Shown: positions 41,884 to 50,703, counted from the stretch's first letter. The stretch: DNA of 64,000 bases from JACCXE01 sp963718605 (GCA_963718605.1 OY970363.1:1364001-1428000), one strand, 5' to 3'. The notes: generated by a model from the sequence alone, not told the origin. Numbers and translations: made by a program.

Positions 41884-42409
41884 TCGGGGCCGCCTTCGCG
41901 TCGAGATCGGCTTGGAAGTATTCGGCCTTGCGGAAGCCCAGGCCCTTGGCGAACACGACCACCGGGAACGTTTCTTGGCTCGTGTTGTAGTTCCGCACGG
42001 TGCCGTTGTAATAGCGACGAGCGAAGGAAAGGTCCTCTTCGAGCGTGGCCAATTCGTCCTGCAGCGATTGAAAGTTCGTGTTCGCTTTGAGGTCGGGGTA
42101 GGCCTCGGCCACCGCGAGGAGCGAGCCGACCGCGTTCTGGACCTTCTCTTCGGCCTCGCCCGTCTGCGCCGCCCCGCGGGCTCGGGACCGCGCTTGCACG
42201 ACCTGTTCCAGCGTCTCCTGTTCGTGGAGTTGGTAGCCCTTCACCACCGCCACGAGGTTGGGCACAAGGTCGGCCCGTCGGGTGAGTTGCACGTCGATAC
42301 CTGCCCAAGCGTCCGCTACGCGGTTGCGCTGTTTGACCAGCTTGTTGAAGGCGAATACGGCGAACACGATGAGCAGCAGCACCACCACGACGATGATGAT
42401 CGGAACCAT
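41870..42409 (-). CDS. lemA: LemA family protein
   Basis: 179 residues with an N-terminal membrane helix (VPIIIVVVVLLLIVFAVFAF) and the conserved LemA core: NRVADAWAGIDVQLTRRADLVPNLVAVVKGY and FARRYYNGTVRNYNTS...FPVVVFAKGLGFRKAEYF. The helical bundle lies on the cytoplasmic side; function is unknown, though linked to envelope stress. It overlaps the downstream DUF2207 gene by 14 nt, the usual pairing. TAGGGT is 6 nt before ATG, so leaderless. Confidence 0.93.
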   Translation of the reverse strand: MVPIIIVVVVLLLIVFAVFAFNKLVKQRNRVADAWAGIDVQLTRRADLVPNLVAVVKGYQLHEQETLEQVVQARSRARGAAQTGEAEEKVQNAVGSLLAVAEAYPDLKANTNFQSLQDELATLEEDLSFARRYYNGTVRNYNTSQETFPVVVFAKGLGFRKAEYFQADLDAKAAPSARM

Positions 42410-42496
42410 GCGCGGACCCTAGCGGGGGCGGGGGCTAGCAAATCTGCGTGGCGGGTACCGCGTGGGTGTTATTCGTCGACTTGGAAGGAACCACCC

Positions 42497-42973
42497 ATGG
42501 GCGTCATCCGCAAGACCGCATCCATCGGCACGTTGGGCATGATCAATTTCCGCAGCAAGAAGGAGAAGCTGCGTCGCTCGGAAGCCGCCCTCGATGCAGA
42601 GCACCGCGCCCGCGAGCTGGCCGAGACCGGTTTCGCCCGGGCCGAAGGTGAACTCAAACGCTTGAGCAAGGCCGAAGCGAAGGCGTCCAAGAAGCTCACG
42701 AAACTGCGCAAGAACCGCAAGGTCCGCAAGGCCGATCGGCTGGCCGCGTTGCTCGACGCGGCGCAGCCCGTTGTGAAGGCGGCGCAACCGATGATGAAGT
42801 CGGGTGTCGAGGCGACCCGTTCCACGATGCACGATGTGGCCAAGCAAAGCCGCAAGCACGGCAAGCGCGCCCGGAAGGCGGCCAAGGAAGCCGCGGAGCG
42901 CGCCTCGCACGAGATGAAGCGTGGCGCCGAGCGCGTGGCCACCGAAGCGCGTTCGGTGATGTCCTCGAACTAG
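42497..42973 (+). CDS. Basic, Ala/Lys-rich helical protein
   Basis: 158 residues with ribosome site GGAAGGA 9 nt upstream. N-terminus GVIRKTASIGTLGMINFRSK is hydrophobic-basic. The rest is charged coiled coil (RSEAALDAEHRARELAETG) and then a strongly basic AK-rich segment (SKAEAKASKKLTKLRKNRK), ending in an amphipathic helix. It has a histone-like composition in the middle but no HU or H1 signature. It could bind DNA or the membrane. The stop overlaps the convergent permease stop by CTAG. Confidence 0.6.
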   Translation: MGVIRKTASIGTLGMINFRSKKEKLRRSEAALDAEHRARELAETGFARAEGELKRLSKAEAKASKKLTKLRKNRKVRKADRLAALLDAAQPVVKAAQPMMKSGVEATRSTMHDVAKQSRKHGKRARKAAKEAAERASHEMKRGAERVATEARSVMSSN

Positions 42974-43758
42974 TCGGTCGTGCGAAGGCGGTAGCGCCGC
43001 AACGCCATAGGCACGGCCACCGCGAGCATCAAAGCGCAGTAGATCACCGACATGAGCACGGCGTGTTCAAGCGCCCACGAAGTGCGCACCAGCGGAGCCT
43101 CGGCATTGCCGAAGAGATGGCGCACCGCGGCCACCATCGTGCTGGCTGGGTTCCACACGGCAACGTATTGCAACCAGTTCGGCATCGACTCGATCGGCAC
43201 GAAGGCGTTGGACAGAAACGTCATCGGGAACACCAGCGTGAACATCACGCCCTGCACTGCGTCGCTCGAGCGAACCATGATGCCGATCCACGTTCCCATC
43301 CAGATCATCGCGGAGGCGAACAACAACAGCAGTCCGAACGCGGCGACGACCGAACCAACCGCGGCGTGCGTGCGCCAACCGATCGCAAACCCGGTGCCAG
43401 TGAGGATCACGATCGAAAGCCCAAGCCCGCCCAGTTCGGCCAGGAAGTGACCGAGCAGATACGCGCCCTTCGTGGCCGGGAGTGAACGGAAGCGGTCGAT
43501 CACGCCCTCGGTTAAGTCGGTTGAGATCGAAATGGCCGGCCCCATCATCCCGAACGCGAGGGACTGAATGAGAATGCCGCCGATCAAGTACTCGCGGTAG
43601 TTGCCAGGCACGTTGATCGCGCCGCCGAACACGAAGCCGAACAACAGCACGAACATGATCGGCTGGGCCGTGACGTCGAGCAGTTTCTCGGGGATCTGGC
43701 GGATGTGTTCCACGTTGCGACGCGCGAACACGAGCGAGTCGTTCATCAACATGGTCAT
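42970..43758 (-). CDS. ABC-2 type transporter permease (DrrB-like)
   Basis: 262 residues with six hydrophobic segments. Start MLMNDSLVFARRNVEHIRQIPEK and the central FRSLPATKGAYLLGH are typical of the DrrB drug-exporter permeases. It pairs with the upstream ATPase through an ATGA overlap. Together they form a drug-type exporter, presumably controlled by the TetR protein encoded divergently. Substrate unknown. Confidence 0.88.
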   Translation of the reverse strand: MTMLMNDSLVFARRNVEHIRQIPEKLLDVTAQPIMFVLLFGFVFGGAINVPGNYREYLIGGILIQSLAFGMMGPAISISTDLTEGVIDRFRSLPATKGAYLLGHFLAELGGLGLSIVILTGTGFAIGWRTHAAVGSVVAAFGLLLLFASAMIWMGTWIGIMVRSSDAVQGVMFTLVFPMTFLSNAFVPIESMPNWLQYVAVWNPASTMVAAVRHLFGNAEAPLVRTSWALEHAVLMSVIYCALMLAVAVPMALRRYRLRTTD

Positions 43759-44738
43759 ACGAGTGCCTCCTCGGCGCGACGGCCGGGTGTAGTGAGCGTG
43801 AGGAACACGTCGTCAAGCGACGCCTCGCGCCGGTTGATGTCAACGGCGTCGACGCCGGCGTCGTCGAGCGCGCGCATGACGTCGATGAGTTTGGTGCCGT
43901 CGTTGAGCGCCGCGGTGACGACGAGTTCGTCCTGGTCAGCCGTTGGCAGGTTCGTCGTGAGGGGTGCCAACGCTTTGGTGGCGGTGGCGAGATCGCGGGC
44001 CGTCCCTAGCTTCACGTCGACGCGGTCCTTGCCGATCTGCGCTTTCAAGTCGGAGGGCGTGCCGTGGGCGACGGTCTCGCCGTGGTCGAGCACCACGATG
44101 TCGTCGGCGAGTTCGTCCGCTTCGTCGAGGTACTGCGTCGTGAGCACGATCGTGGTGCCGTCACGCGCGAGACCGCGGAGAATGTCCCAGAGGTCGTTGC
44201 GGCTGCGCGGGTCGAGGCCGGTGGTTGGCTCGTCGAGGAACAACACTTCCGGGAAGGCGACGATGCTCGCGGCGAGGTCAAGCCGGCGCCGCATGCCGCC
44301 GCTGAACGTCTTCACGAGCTTGCCGTTTGCCTCGGTCAGGTCGAGCGCTTCGAGCAACTCGACAGCCCGTCGCCGGGCGTCGGCTTTCGACATGTGGTGC
44401 AGACGGGCGACCATCTCGAGATTGGCGCGGGCGTTCAGCAGTCCGTCGACCGTGGCCTGCTGCGCGGCGACACCAATGCGCGAGCGCACTTCGTTGGCGC
44501 TGTTGGCGACGTCGAACCCGGCGACAGTCGCGCGGCCCTCGGTCGGCGTTGCCAGCGTGGTGAGGATGCGGATCGCCGTGGTCTTGCCGGCGCCGTTGTG
44601 GCCGAGCAGGCCCAACACCGAGCCGGGCTTGACGTGCAGATCGAGGTTTCGCAGCGCCCACAAGTCGCCGTAACGCTTGCCGAGCCCCGAAGCCACGATG
44701 CCGCCGTTAGTCGTATCCTGTACTGAGTCTTCGTACAT
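43755..44738 (-). CDS. ABC transporter ATP-binding protein (DrrA-like)
   Basis: 327 residues from ATG 44738. Walker A GHNGAGKTT, Q-loop VAAQQATVDGL, signature FSGGMRRRLDL, Walker B VLFLDEPTTGLDP. The C-terminal about 90 residues match DrrA-type ATPases, which power daunorubicin-like export. The open frame to 45221 runs over the divergent TetR gene. Its start lies inside a palindromic operator cluster (44731-44761). Downstream permease overlaps by ATGA. Confidence 0.92.
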   Translation of the reverse strand: MYEDSVQDTTNGGIVASGLGKRYGDLWALRNLDLHVKPGSVLGLLGHNGAGKTTAIRILTTLATPTEGRATVAGFDVANSANEVRSRIGVAAQQATVDGLLNARANLEMVARLHHMSKADARRRAVELLEALDLTEANGKLVKTFSGGMRRRLDLAASIVAFPEVLFLDEPTTGLDPRSRNDLWDILRGLARDGTTIVLTTQYLDEADELADDIVVLDHGETVAHGTPSDLKAQIGKDRVDVKLGTARDLATATKALAPLTTNLPTADQDELVVTAALNDGTKLIDVMRALDDAGVDAVDINRREASLDDVFLTLTTPGRRAEEALV

Positions 44739-44739
44739 A

Positions 44740-44764
44740 GTACGACTAACCTTAGTGGTACGCT
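44740..44764. promoter_or_regulatory. Operator and -10 between ABC exporter and TetR gene
   Basis: GTACGACTAA (44740-44749) and TTAGTGGTAC (44752-44761) form a 22-bp near-perfect palindrome with one mismatch. TCGTAC-ATA-GTACGA (44731-44745) overlaps it on the exporter side. TACGCT (44759-44764) is the forward -10, 7 nt before ATG 44772. A TetR dimer here would repress both genes. Confidence 0.75.
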
Positions 44765-44771
44765 GTACGAC

Positions 44772-45635
44772 ATGGCAAGGGGAAATTCGCGCTCGCGGAA
44801 AACACCGAGCGAAGCGGAAGAGATCCTCAACACGTTCGTCGTCGACCGGGTCACCGAAAAACTGAACGAGCAGGCGGAAAAGCTCAGCCGCAAAGCCGAG
44901 AAGTACGCCGACAAGATGGAGGCGCTGGGCCCGGCACTCGAACTGTGGATGCGGCGAGAGCCGGGGGCCCGCAAGCCTCGCTTTTCGCGCGACGACATTG
45001 CTGAGGCCGCCGTTCGCATCGCCGACGAAGAAGGCATTGACGCGTTGTCGATGCGACGCCTGGCCACCGAACTCGGCGCCGGCACCATGACGCTGTATCA
45101 CTACGTCCGCACCAAGGACGAGTTGCTGTCTCTGCTCACGGACGCGGTGATGAGTGAGCTGATCCTGCCCCCGTCGAAGTTGCGGGGGAGTTGGCGTGAC
45201 GCGATCACGGCGATCGCGCACAGTTCACGGGCTGCGCTCGAACGGCATCCGTGGATCTTCGACATCGTCGACGATCCTGCGGTCGGGCCCAACGGAGTGC
45301 GGCACTTTGACCAGTCGTGGCAGGCGGTCAGTTCTCTGCCCGGCACCTTCGAACAGAAGCTTGACGTGATCCACGTAGTCGACGAGTACGTGTTCGGTTA
45401 CGTGATGCACGCGCGCAACGACTCGGCGGTGAACGATGCGGAAGACCCGATGCGTGACTACGTGGCGCACCTGGTTGCGGGCGGGAACTACCCGAGCTTG
45501 GCGGCGCTGATCGACGAGCACGGCATCAACGCGTTATGGCGGAAGATGTCCGCACAAGCGCGTGACCCGCGGCGCTTCGACCGCAACTTGTCCCGTCTGC
45601 TCGACGGCGTCGAGCGCTCGCTGCGTCGGCCCTGA
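44772..45635 (+). CDS. TetR family regulator with long N-terminal extension
   Basis: 287 residues. The HTH begins only near residue 75 (FSRDDIAEAAVRIADEEGID, LSMRRLATELGAGTMTLYHY), preceded by about 70 charged, coiled-coil-like residues (VDRVTEKLNEQAEKLSRKAE). The C-terminal part fits TetR_C_1 (VHVVDEYVFGYVMHAR). The extension is unusual for TetR proteins and may mediate oligomerisation. TACGCT 7 nt before ATG supports this start, so the extension is likely real. It is divergent from the DrrAB-like exporter and probably represses it. Confidence 0.88.
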   Translation: MARGNSRSRKTPSEAEEILNTFVVDRVTEKLNEQAEKLSRKAEKYADKMEALGPALELWMRREPGARKPRFSRDDIAEAAVRIADEEGIDALSMRRLATELGAGTMTLYHYVRTKDELLSLLTDAVMSELILPPSKLRGSWRDAITAIAHSSRAALERHPWIFDIVDDPAVGPNGVRHFDQSWQAVSSLPGTFEQKLDVIHVVDEYVFGYVMHARNDSAVNDAEDPMRDYVAHLVAGGNYPSLAALIDEHGINALWRKMSAQARDPRRFDRNLSRLLDGVERSLRRP

Positions 45636-45636
45636 C

Positions 45637-46488
45637 TCAGACCTTGGTGACCGCGAAGGTGTCGCAGCTATCCATTGTCTCGGCGCGGTAGCCCGTCAGG
45701 AACCACTTCTGACGCTGCGCGGCCGAGCCGTGTGTGAATGACTCGGGGCTCACTCGACCCTGCGTTGTCTGCTGGATGCGGTCGTCGCCCACCGCGGCCG
45801 CCGCGTCCAACCCGTCGGTGATGTCGGCCTCGCTGAGGTCTTCTATGAAGCCGGTCTTCTCCGCGCCTTGGGCCCAACGCCCCGCCAGACAGTCGGCCAT
45901 GAGTTCGGTGCGAACGCTGGCGCTTTGCGGCCCCGTGCTCCGATCGCGGTTGGTCTCCTCGAGCACGCCGGTGAGGTCCTGCACGTGATGGCCGTACTCG
46001 TGCGCGATGACGTACGCCTCGGCGAACGGACCGCCGCTCGCCCCAAAGCGCGAGCGCAACTCGTCATAAAACGCGAGGTCGATGTACACCTGCTTGTCGA
46101 CCGGGCAGTAGAATGGACCGACTTGGGTGGACGCCTGCCCACAGCCCGTGTTGGTTGCGCCCGAGAAGAACACGGTCTTCGCGCCCTGGTAGCCGGGGAG
46201 CGACTCGCCCCAGTAGTCCTGCACGCTGTTGATCACCGCGACGATGCGGCAGTCCTCGCTTTGGTTCGCGTCCTCGCCCGTCGTGCAGGAACTCGACAGC
46301 GCCGTGTTGTCGCCGGTATCGGCGCCACCAATCGCGAGGTCCGCGCCGCTGCCACCACCGAGCAGTTGGATCAGCAGGAACACAACGCCGATGAGTCCGC
46401 CGCCGCCGAGCGCGATCGGCCCGCCGCGGCTGCCTCTGCGGTCTGAGACTTGGGACGTGTCGAGCTGCGCATCGCGGCGAAATCGCAT
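45637..46488 (-). CDS. Neutral zinc metallopeptidase, YpfJ family
   Basis: 283 residues. A single membrane helix near residue 30 (LGGGGLIGVVFLLIQLLGGG) anchors an extracytoplasmic domain containing VIAHEYGHHVQDLTGV (HExxH) and ELMADCLAGRWA. It matches the putative neutral zinc metallopeptidase family (PF04228). Several Cys pairs suggest disulfides. TACCAG lies 7 nt before ATG. Physiological substrate unknown. Confidence 0.92.
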   Translation of the reverse strand: MRFRRDAQLDTSQVSDRRGSRGGPIALGGGGLIGVVFLLIQLLGGGSGADLAIGGADTGDNTALSSSCTTGEDANQSEDCRIVAVINSVQDYWGESLPGYQGAKTVFFSGATNTGCGQASTQVGPFYCPVDKQVYIDLAFYDELRSRFGASGGPFAEAYVIAHEYGHHVQDLTGVLEETNRDRSTGPQSASVRTELMADCLAGRWAQGAEKTGFIEDLSEADITDGLDAAAAVGDDRIQQTTQGRVSPESFTHGSAAQRQKWFLTGYRAETMDSCDTFAVTKV

Positions 46489-46518
46489 GACGTGACTGGT
46501 ACCGCTGCGGGATGGTCG

Positions 46519-47598
46519 TTAACCGTTCGCCGCCGCGAAGGCGGCGATCACGCGCTCGTTCCAGTTCCGCAGATCGGGATAGTGCTCGGCTGGTGTCTTA
46601 CCGAGACGCACCACGATCAAGTCGAGAGCGGGCACCACCACTATGCGCTGCCCCTCGTAGCCGCTACAGCGGAACGAGCCGTGCTCGTCACCGGCGGCCC
46701 ACCACTGCGCGCCGTAATAATTGTCGTCCTCTTCGCTGTAGGACCGGATGCGGCGCGCGTGATCAGCCCAACCCTCGGGGATGACGCGGTGGCCGTCCCA
46801 CATGCCGTCGCGCAGGTAGAGGTAGCCGAAGCGGGCGAAGTCCTGCGCCGTGCAATACACGTACGAGCTGGCGATCCACGTGCCCGCGGGGTCGAACGTG
46901 GCGGTGGCGGTGCGCATGCCGATGGGCGCGAACAGGCGCTCGTTCAGGAACGCTTCGTACGGCGCGCCCGCACCGATGGCGCGGGCGACGGTCCCCGAGA
47001 TGATGTTGGTTGTCCCGCTCGAATAGTTGAACCGCGTGTCGGGCGGTGCCGCCAACCCTCGGTCGGCCGCGAACGCGGCAACGTCGTTGGCGCCGTCGCC
47101 GAAGAGCATGTTGATCACGTCGGACCGATCGCCGTCGACGTAGTCCTCGAGAAAGTCGAGACCGTCACGCATGGCGAGCAGGTGCTCAAGCGTGATCTGG
47201 CCGCGCGGATCGCCCGGCGCGTCCCAGCCGGGCACGCCGGGAGGTGCGCCAAGGTCGAGCTTGCCTTCGGCCACGAGCATGCCGACCACTGCGTGCAACA
47301 TCGACTTCGCCATCGACCAACTCAGCAGGGGCGTGGTCGCGGTGATTGGTTCGGGCTCGCGATCGAAGTGATCGATGGCGCTCGCATATCGCTCGGCGAT
47401 GAGGCGACCGCGATGAATAACGACGCTGGCAAAGGTGGTGCGGATGGCTCCGTCTTCGTCGAAGAGCTCGTCGAGGAGCGCGTCGAGCTCGACGCCGTCG
47501 GGCACCTCGCCGCGGGGCCATTCGTCGGTCGGCCACGGCACGCCGTCGGGTTGTGCGGGCAGCGGAACGAGCGGCGCGGTGAACGGGTCAAAGGGCAT
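46519..47598 (-). CDS. Serine hydrolase, beta-lactamase class C fold
   Basis: 359 residues. LSWSMAKSML holds the SxxK nucleophile, NYSSGTTN the YxS/N motif, and a GYEGQRIVVVP segment replaces the KTG. No signal peptide is apparent, so it is likely cytosolic. Members act as esterases, D-aminopeptidases or transpeptidase-like enzymes; 6-aminohexanoate-dimer hydrolase-like proteins are similar. The substrate is not inferable. Confidence 0.87.
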   Translation of the reverse strand: MPFDPFTAPLVPLPAQPDGVPWPTDEWPRGEVPDGVELDALLDELFDEDGAIRTTFASVVIHRGRLIAERYASAIDHFDREPEPITATTPLLSWSMAKSMLHAVVGMLVAEGKLDLGAPPGVPGWDAPGDPRGQITLEHLLAMRDGLDFLEDYVDGDRSDVINMLFGDGANDVAAFAADRGLAAPPDTRFNYSSGTTNIISGTVARAIGAGAPYEAFLNERLFAPIGMRTATATFDPAGTWIASSYVYCTAQDFARFGYLYLRDGMWDGHRVIPEGWADHARRIRSYSEEDDNYYGAQWWAAGDEHGSFRCSGYEGQRIVVVPALDLIVVRLGKTPAEHYPDLRNWNERVIAAFAAANG

Positions 47599-47648
47599 CG
47601 CGATCCGTGGTTTAGTGCACCGATGCCGACACTGCTTGTCCCGACCAC

Positions 47649-48161
47649 GTGAGTTGGCTCAGCGAACGCTCGCGCAATGGCGGGCTTGACGAAGTTCCGT
47701 TACCAAGCGGCCAGGGTCGCCTGTGGTTGTGCGGCAAACACCTGATCGGGCCCGACCCTGAAGGCACGCTTGCGCGTGCCGACGCGTCGCTCGTCGTGTG
47801 CTTGAACGACGAGGCCGAACTCGTGCACCGGTATCCCGACTACGTGCGTTGGTTGCGCGCTAACGCCAACGGTCGGGCGCTGTGGTGGCCGGTCCACGAC
47901 ATGCATGCTCCGGGCCTCGATGGCATCGGGTCGCTCGTGGGTCTCGTGCGGCAGCGCCTCGACGCCCGCCAAGGCGTAATCGCGCACTGCGGTGCCGGCA
48001 TCGGTCGCGCCGGGTCACTCGCCGCGGCGGTCTTGATCGCATACGGCCTGACCGTGGACGCCGCGCTGGCCCGAGTGGCCGCCAGCCGTCCTGGCGCCGG
48101 GCCCCAGACGCTCTCGCAAGAGTTGGCGCTGTCGGAGTACGCCGAGTCGCTACAGAACTGA
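47649..48161 (+). CDS. Protein-tyrosine/dual-specificity phosphatase-like protein
   Basis: 170 residues from GTG 47649. The P-loop is IAHCGAGIGRAGSLAAAV (HCxxGxxR), with ALWWPVHDMHAPGL providing the general-acid Asp loop. It belongs to the cysteine-based phosphatase fold, close to actinobacterial small tyrosine phosphatases. No kinase is encoded nearby except the HprK-like one at 53.5 kb, so a partner is unknown. Confidence 0.83.
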   Translation: MSWLSERSRNGGLDEVPLPSGQGRLWLCGKHLIGPDPEGTLARADASLVVCLNDEAELVHRYPDYVRWLRANANGRALWWPVHDMHAPGLDGIGSLVGLVRQRLDARQGVIAHCGAGIGRAGSLAAAVLIAYGLTVDAALARVAASRPGAGPQTLSQELALSEYAESLQN

Positions 48162-48183
48162 CAAATCACGCCGATAGGTCGGT

Positions 48184-49056
48184 GTGGTCTTCCTCGATCG
48201 TTCCCGACTGAATCGCATTGGCCAAGTCGTGGCCCTGGTGGCCGCGGTCGGCCTCGCCGGTGTCCTGAGTTTGGCGGCGGCCCATCCGGCGGAAGCGTTC
48301 ACGCTGTTCGACAACGGCCAAGGCCAGTACGGCTGGTCCACTCCGTTCTCGACTCCCAACGACTCCTCGTACTTCATCAAGACGCAGGGTCGCTGCGCCG
48401 AGGGACACAGCGGGCGGATGTACTTCCGCGACAGCAACCAACAGGTGCTTTTCGGACCGGTGCAGGTGCCGAACGAGTGGCACTTCGCCGACGGCTACGG
48501 ATTTCAGCTGCCCGCCGGGCTCGCGCCGGGTGACTACGACGTGTACGTCGACTGCGGCGACTGGAACCAGATCATCGTGAACCAATGGATCACCGGGCCG
48601 GGCACCCTCGCCCAGCTGCTCGACTACCGCGACACGGCCGCGCCCGCGTCGTCGGGCCCCGCGGTCACCGTGGCGCCCACACCGGCGCCCGCTCCCGCTC
48701 CCGCTCCCGCGCCGTCGTCCGAGGACTCGGGCGTGTACGTCAGCGACGGCGTCGCGTCGTCGAAGTCGCGCTCTGCCCGTTCCCCCTCCGCCGACGCGGC
48801 CTCGACCGTCGGCCCCGCGCCTGCAGCCGTCGCGCCGACCGCGGCCGACGACCCGGCGCCGCTGCTCGATGCCACCGTTACCCGTGAATCGCCGACCACG
48901 ACGGGTGCACAGTCGTCGCGCTCGCTCGTTGCCATCAACGCTCGTTCCAACTCGGGCGGCGGCGGCCTTGGCATCGGTGCGGTCGCGGGCGCGGCAGTGA
49001 TCGTCGGGCTCAGTGTGTTCGGCGCCGTCCGCCGGCAACGCCACGCCACGAGCTAG
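48184..49056 (+). CDS. Secreted membrane-anchored protein with Pro/Ala linker
   Basis: 290 residues from GTG 48184. Signal peptide (VVALVAAVGLAGVLSLAAA, cleavage near AEAF). The N-terminal domain of about 120 residues has Cys pairs (GRCAEG, YVDCGDW) and a beta-sandwich look (YGWSTPFSTPNDSSYFIKT). A Pro/Ala linker (APTPAPAPAPAPAP) and a Ser/Ala-rich region follow. The C-terminus is a hydrophobic helix plus RRQRH tail without LPXTG. So it is a wall-spanning protein held by its C-terminal helix. Function unknown. Confidence 0.68.
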   Translation: MVFLDRSRLNRIGQVVALVAAVGLAGVLSLAAAHPAEAFTLFDNGQGQYGWSTPFSTPNDSSYFIKTQGRCAEGHSGRMYFRDSNQQVLFGPVQVPNEWHFADGYGFQLPAGLAPGDYDVYVDCGDWNQIIVNQWITGPGTLAQLLDYRDTAAPASSGPAVTVAPTPAPAPAPAPAPSSEDSGVYVSDGVASSKSRSARSPSADAASTVGPAPAAVAPTAADDPAPLLDATVTRESPTTTGAQSSRSLVAINARSNSGGGGLGIGAVAGAAVIVGLSVFGAVRRQRHATS

Positions 49057-49086
49057 CCGCTTACGTACGCCGTACAGTCGGCGCCT

Positions 49087-49602
49087 ATGGCGCTTCGTCG
49101 TTACAGCGAACTCCGTGGTCGACGCACCCGGGTCGACGAAGCGCTCCTCGAGAAGTTCGCGATGAGTGGCGCCGGGTACCCGTTCCTTTTGCACGTCGCT
49201 CCGACGATCGACAAGGCGCTGATCCCGCGCACGAACGGCAAGCTGAGCTCGACGGGTTTCAACAAGGTCGGGCTGCTCACGACGACTGGCGCCAAGAGCG
49301 GCCAGAAGCGCACACACCCGATCGTGCTCATCGACGACGGTGACGGGCTGCTCGCGATCGCGTCGAACTACGGCCGCCCGACCCACACCGCCTGGAGCTA
49401 CAACCTGCTCGCCCACCCCGAGTGCGAGGTCGAGTTTCGGGGACCGATCGCGCCGCATCGAGCCGAGCTGTTGGTTGGCGCCGAACGCGACAAGGCATGG
49501 AGTACGGCGGTCGACTTTTACGCCGGGTACGACCGCTACCGCACGAAGTGTGCGCCGCGCGAGATTCGTCTGTTCCGCCTGCGTCCCTCGCGAACTCCGT
49601 AG
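49087..49602 (+). CDS. Deazaflavin (F420)-dependent nitroreductase family protein
   Basis: 171 residues. LTTTGAKSGQKRTHPIVLIDDGDG and ASNYGRPTHTAWSYNLLAHPE are the core of the DDN family, which uses F420H2 or a related cofactor to reduce nitro groups, quinones or enones. It is the second family member in the window. TACAGT 8 nt before ATG gives near-leaderless spacing. It precedes the ECF sigma gene by 21 nt. Confidence 0.87.
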   Translation: MALRRYSELRGRRTRVDEALLEKFAMSGAGYPFLLHVAPTIDKALIPRTNGKLSSTGFNKVGLLTTTGAKSGQKRTHPIVLIDDGDGLLAIASNYGRPTHTAWSYNLLAHPECEVEFRGPIAPHRAELLVGAERDKAWSTAVDFYAGYDRYRTKCAPREIRLFRLRPSRTP

Positions 49603-49623
49603 GTCCTGCGGGCAAGAGAAGGA

Positions 49624-50691
49624 ATGGACGCCGATAGCGACGCCGCGGCGATCGCGGCGTCGGCGGACCGGCCCGAGGCGTTCGCGGCGGTCTTCGATCG
49701 TCACACGACAACCGTGTACCGCTATCTCTTGCGGCGCGTAGGCCCTCACGACGCCGACGAACTGACCAGCGAGGCCTTTCGCATTGCGTTCGAGCGGCGC
49801 GCAACCTACGACGTCACCCGTCCGGATGCCCGGCCGTGGCTGTACGGCATCGCCACCAACCTGATCGCGCGGCGCCAGCGCAGCGAGGGCCGGCGTGATC
49901 GCGCCGTCGCCCGGCTAACCCCGTCGCGTGCTGTCTCCGACGAGACCGCCGATCGTGCCATCGACACGGTGGCAGCCGAGCAATTGCTGCCCCACGTCCG
50001 CGCCGCGGTCGACGAGCTACCCGCGGGCGAGCGCGACGCCCTGGTGCTGTTCGCGTGGGAACACCTTGGCTACGACGAAATCGCCGAGGCGTTGGCCATC
50101 CCCGTTGGCACGGTTCGGTCCCGGATCAACCGTGCCCGCGGAAAATTCCGCGAACTGCGCTTCGTCGGCGGCGAACAACTCACACACGCAAACGTTTTCA
50201 CCCGACAGAAGGAACGCCTCATGACAACGATCGCTGGTACCGACGCCATCAAGATCGAGAACCCGCCGAAGATGTATCCCCGACTGGCCTATCGCGACGA
50301 GTTGGCCGCCCTGGAGTATCTCACCCGGGTCTTCGGCTTCAGCGAGCGCCGGGAATCGCGGATCGGCGCTGGGACGGCTGAGGACCACATGCTGGCCTGG
50401 CTCGAATTCGGGTCAGGGCTGGTGATGATCGGCCACGCCAACGAGGAGGTCCATCAAATCGTCAGCCCCCTCGACGCCGGGAAGACCACTTCGATGATCA
50501 ACGTCGACTGCGACAACATCGACGAGCACTACGCCCGCGCCGTTTCGGAAGGCGCAAACATCACCATGCCGCTCGAAGACGCCTATTACGGGTCACGCCG
50601 GTACGAAGCGACCGACCTCGAAGGGCACCGGTGGCATTTCGACGAGACGTTTGAGTCAATTCGGGCGCGCGGCGGGTATGTTCAGGAGTGA
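49624..50691 (+). CDS. ECF sigma factor fused in frame to a VOC/glyoxalase domain
   Basis: 355 residues. Residues 1-180 are an ECF sigma: sigma2 FAAVFDRHTTTVYRYLLRRV...DELTSEAFRIAFERR and sigma4 LVLFAWEHLGYDEIAEAL, VGTVRSRINRARGKFREL. From about residue 200 a VOC domain begins with MTTIAGTDAIKIENPPKMYP, has YLTRVFGFSERR, and ends YEATDLEGHRWHFDE. ATG 50221 opens the VOC part and has AAGGA upstream, so two products are possible. In the +1 frame a TGA overlaps that ATG (ATGA). A small upstream indel could thus have fused two ordinary overlapping genes. Listed as one frame. Confidence 0.75.
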   Translation: MDADSDAAAIAASADRPEAFAAVFDRHTTTVYRYLLRRVGPHDADELTSEAFRIAFERRATYDVTRPDARPWLYGIATNLIARRQRSEGRRDRAVARLTPSRAVSDETADRAIDTVAAEQLLPHVRAAVDELPAGERDALVLFAWEHLGYDEIAEALAIPVGTVRSRINRARGKFRELRFVGGEQLTHANVFTRQKERLMTTIAGTDAIKIENPPKMYPRLAYRDELAALEYLTRVFGFSERRESRIGAGTAEDHMLAWLEFGSGLVMIGHANEEVHQIVSPLDAGKTTSMINVDCDNIDEHYARAVSEGANITMPLEDAYYGSRRYEATDLEGHRWHFDETFESIRARGGYVQE

Positions 50692-50703
50692 GGAAGGTCA
50701 ACG

